A DNA stretch of 7,052 nucleotides from an uncultured Oscillospiraceae bacterium. Its GTDB lineage: Bacteria > Bacillota > Clostridia > Oscillospirales > Oscillospiraceae. The stretch spans positions 1 through 7,052 of the forward strand of contig CAAFLG010000029.1 in the NCBI GenBank assembly GCA_900763705.1. Direction: 5' to 3'. Positions within the stretch are counted from its first letter, which is position 1; every line of letters starts with the position of its first letter. Under the pieces are notes generated by a model. That model searched no databases. It was not told the DNA's origin and saw nothing but the letters and a program-made list of their open reading frames with translations. Both the position numbers and the translations under genes were made by a program. Positions 6,594 to 7,052 of the stretch are shown here, piece by piece.

Positions 6594-6959
6594 ATGATTC
6601 CTGCAAGAGAACTCGCTGAGATCGCCGCCAAGGCGCTCGACGGCAAAAAGGGCAAAGACATCAAGCTCATCCGCATCGACAAGATCACGACGCTCGCGGA
6701 GTATTTCGTTATCTGCACCGGTACGTCCAACACGCAGATCAACGCCCTGTGCGACGAAGTGGAAAAGCAGCTCACGGAGGCGGGCGAAGAGCCGCTGCAC
6801 CGCGAGGGCTACCGCGGCGGCACGTGGGTGCTGCTCGACTATGGCTGCATCGTTGTCCACGTGTTCAATGATGAGGCGCGCAAGTTCTACTCTCTTGAGC
6901 ACCTCTGGGCCGACGGAGAAGAGGTCGATCTGAGCGCGCTCCTGCCCCACGCGGAGTAA
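6594..6959 (+). CDS. rsfS: Ribosome silencing factor RsfS (RsfA/YbeB/Iojap family)
   Basis: RsfS binds protein uL14 on the free 50S subunit and blocks joining with 30S, lowering translation when nutrients are scarce. The 121-residue product is of normal family length and nearly all Iojap domain. Conserved blocks are LAEYFVICTGTSNTQINAL (34-52), the EGYRGGTWVLLDYGCIVVHVF stretch (about 71-91), and ARKFYSLEHLWAD (94-106). In the second block the usual acidic residue after DYG is Cys84. The gene comes 59 bases after the LCP gene, a gap in which I see no promoter or terminator. It is therefore probably the last gene of the nadD-yqeK operon. A separate promoter lies just after it. Confidence 0.96.
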   Translation: MIPARELAEIAAKALDGKKGKDIKLIRIDKITTLAEYFVICTGTSNTQINALCDEVEKQLTEAGEEPLHREGYRGGTWVLLDYGCIVVHVFNDEARKFYSLEHLWADGEEVDLSALLPHAE

Positions 6960-6985
6960 GGGCGATCCCACCTGAAAAATAACGC

Positions 6986-7014
6986 TTGACAAGGCGGGAC
7001 AAAACACCTAAAAT
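6986..7014 (+). promoter_or_regulatory. Sigma-A type promoter downstream of rsfS
   Basis: TTGACA at 6986-6991 (perfect -35) is followed after exactly 17 bases by TAAAAT at 7009-7014 (one mismatch from TATAAT). The surroundings are AT-rich compared with the rest of the window. Transcription would begin near 7021 and run rightward out of the window. It is the best promoter I see in the window and implies a separately controlled downstream gene. Confidence 0.8.
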
Positions 7015-7020
7015 GGTCAT

Positions 7021-7052
7021 GCTATATTGATACAAAACGCGATGACGGAGCA
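7021..7052 (+). promoter_or_regulatory. Possible 5' end of a T-box leader (cut by window edge)
   Basis: After the predicted transcription start the sequence contains CGATGACGGAGCA at 7040-7052. This resembles the first strand of T-box Stem I, typically a GATGA..GGA stretch followed by AGTA. T-box leaders sense uncharged tRNA and control aminoacyl-tRNA synthetase or amino acid genes in Bacillota. In many Clostridia leuS follows rsfS, which would fit. The specifier loop, T-box sequence and terminator lie beyond the window, so this is a proposal only. Confidence 0.45.

Noticed and set aside
6960..6985. Terminator after rsfS
   Set aside because: I looked for a GC-rich hairpin followed by T residues and found none before the promoter, so readthrough from rsfS remains possible.
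7023..7028. TATATT as an alternative -10 box
   Set aside because: At the right distance upstream (7000-7005) the sequence is CAAAAC, with no -35 likeness; the TTGACA/TAAAAT pair with 17-base spacing is far better.

Overview
The window looks like a piece of chromosomal core from a Gram-positive bacterium of the Bacillota, most likely a moderately high-GC member of the Clostridia in the Oscillospiraceae (Oscillibacter/Flavonifractor-like). The case rests on several features: a condensin-type SMC followed by FtsY, the yhbY-nadD-yqeK-LCP-rsfS gene order, strong Shine-Dalgarno sites, a sigma-A type promoter at the end, and a high-GC codon style. The family-level placement is an inference from memory of such proteins, not a search result.

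All genes lie on the + strand, closely packed. Left part (1-2342): the C-terminal part of the chromosome-condensation ATPase SMC, then ftsY, the signal recognition particle receptor GTPase, 17 bases later. Middle (2383-3714): a small cysteine-pair protein of unknown function, then the nucleotide-pool sanitiser RdgB (XTP/dITP pyrophosphatase) and the CRM-domain ribosome-associated protein YhbY. Right part (3744-6959): a single reading frame that fuses NadD (NAD synthesis) to YqeK (HD-domain Ap4A hydrolase), a membrane-anchored LytR-CpsA-Psr (LCP) protein with a repetitive Thr/Gly/Asp-rich tail, and the ribosome silencing factor RsfS. The LCP gene overlaps the fusion gene by 8 bases. The last 90 bases carry a near-consensus promoter and what may be the first bases of a T-box leader. 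In many Clostridia leuS follows rsfS, so the next gene may be a leucyl-tRNA synthetase, but it lies outside the window.

Most of the window is housekeeping: chromosome segregation, membrane targeting, nucleotide and NAD metabolism, ribosome assembly and hibernation, and cell-wall polymer attachment. I did not find a convincing new biological system. The points most worth a second look are the NadD-YqeK fusion with its sharply AT-rich junction, the lower-GC cysteine-pair gene between ftsY and rdgB, the tandem-repeat tail of the LCP protein, and the candidate T-box start at the right edge. No stretch longer than 300 bases lacks a gene; the longest gene-free stretch is the final 93 bases.
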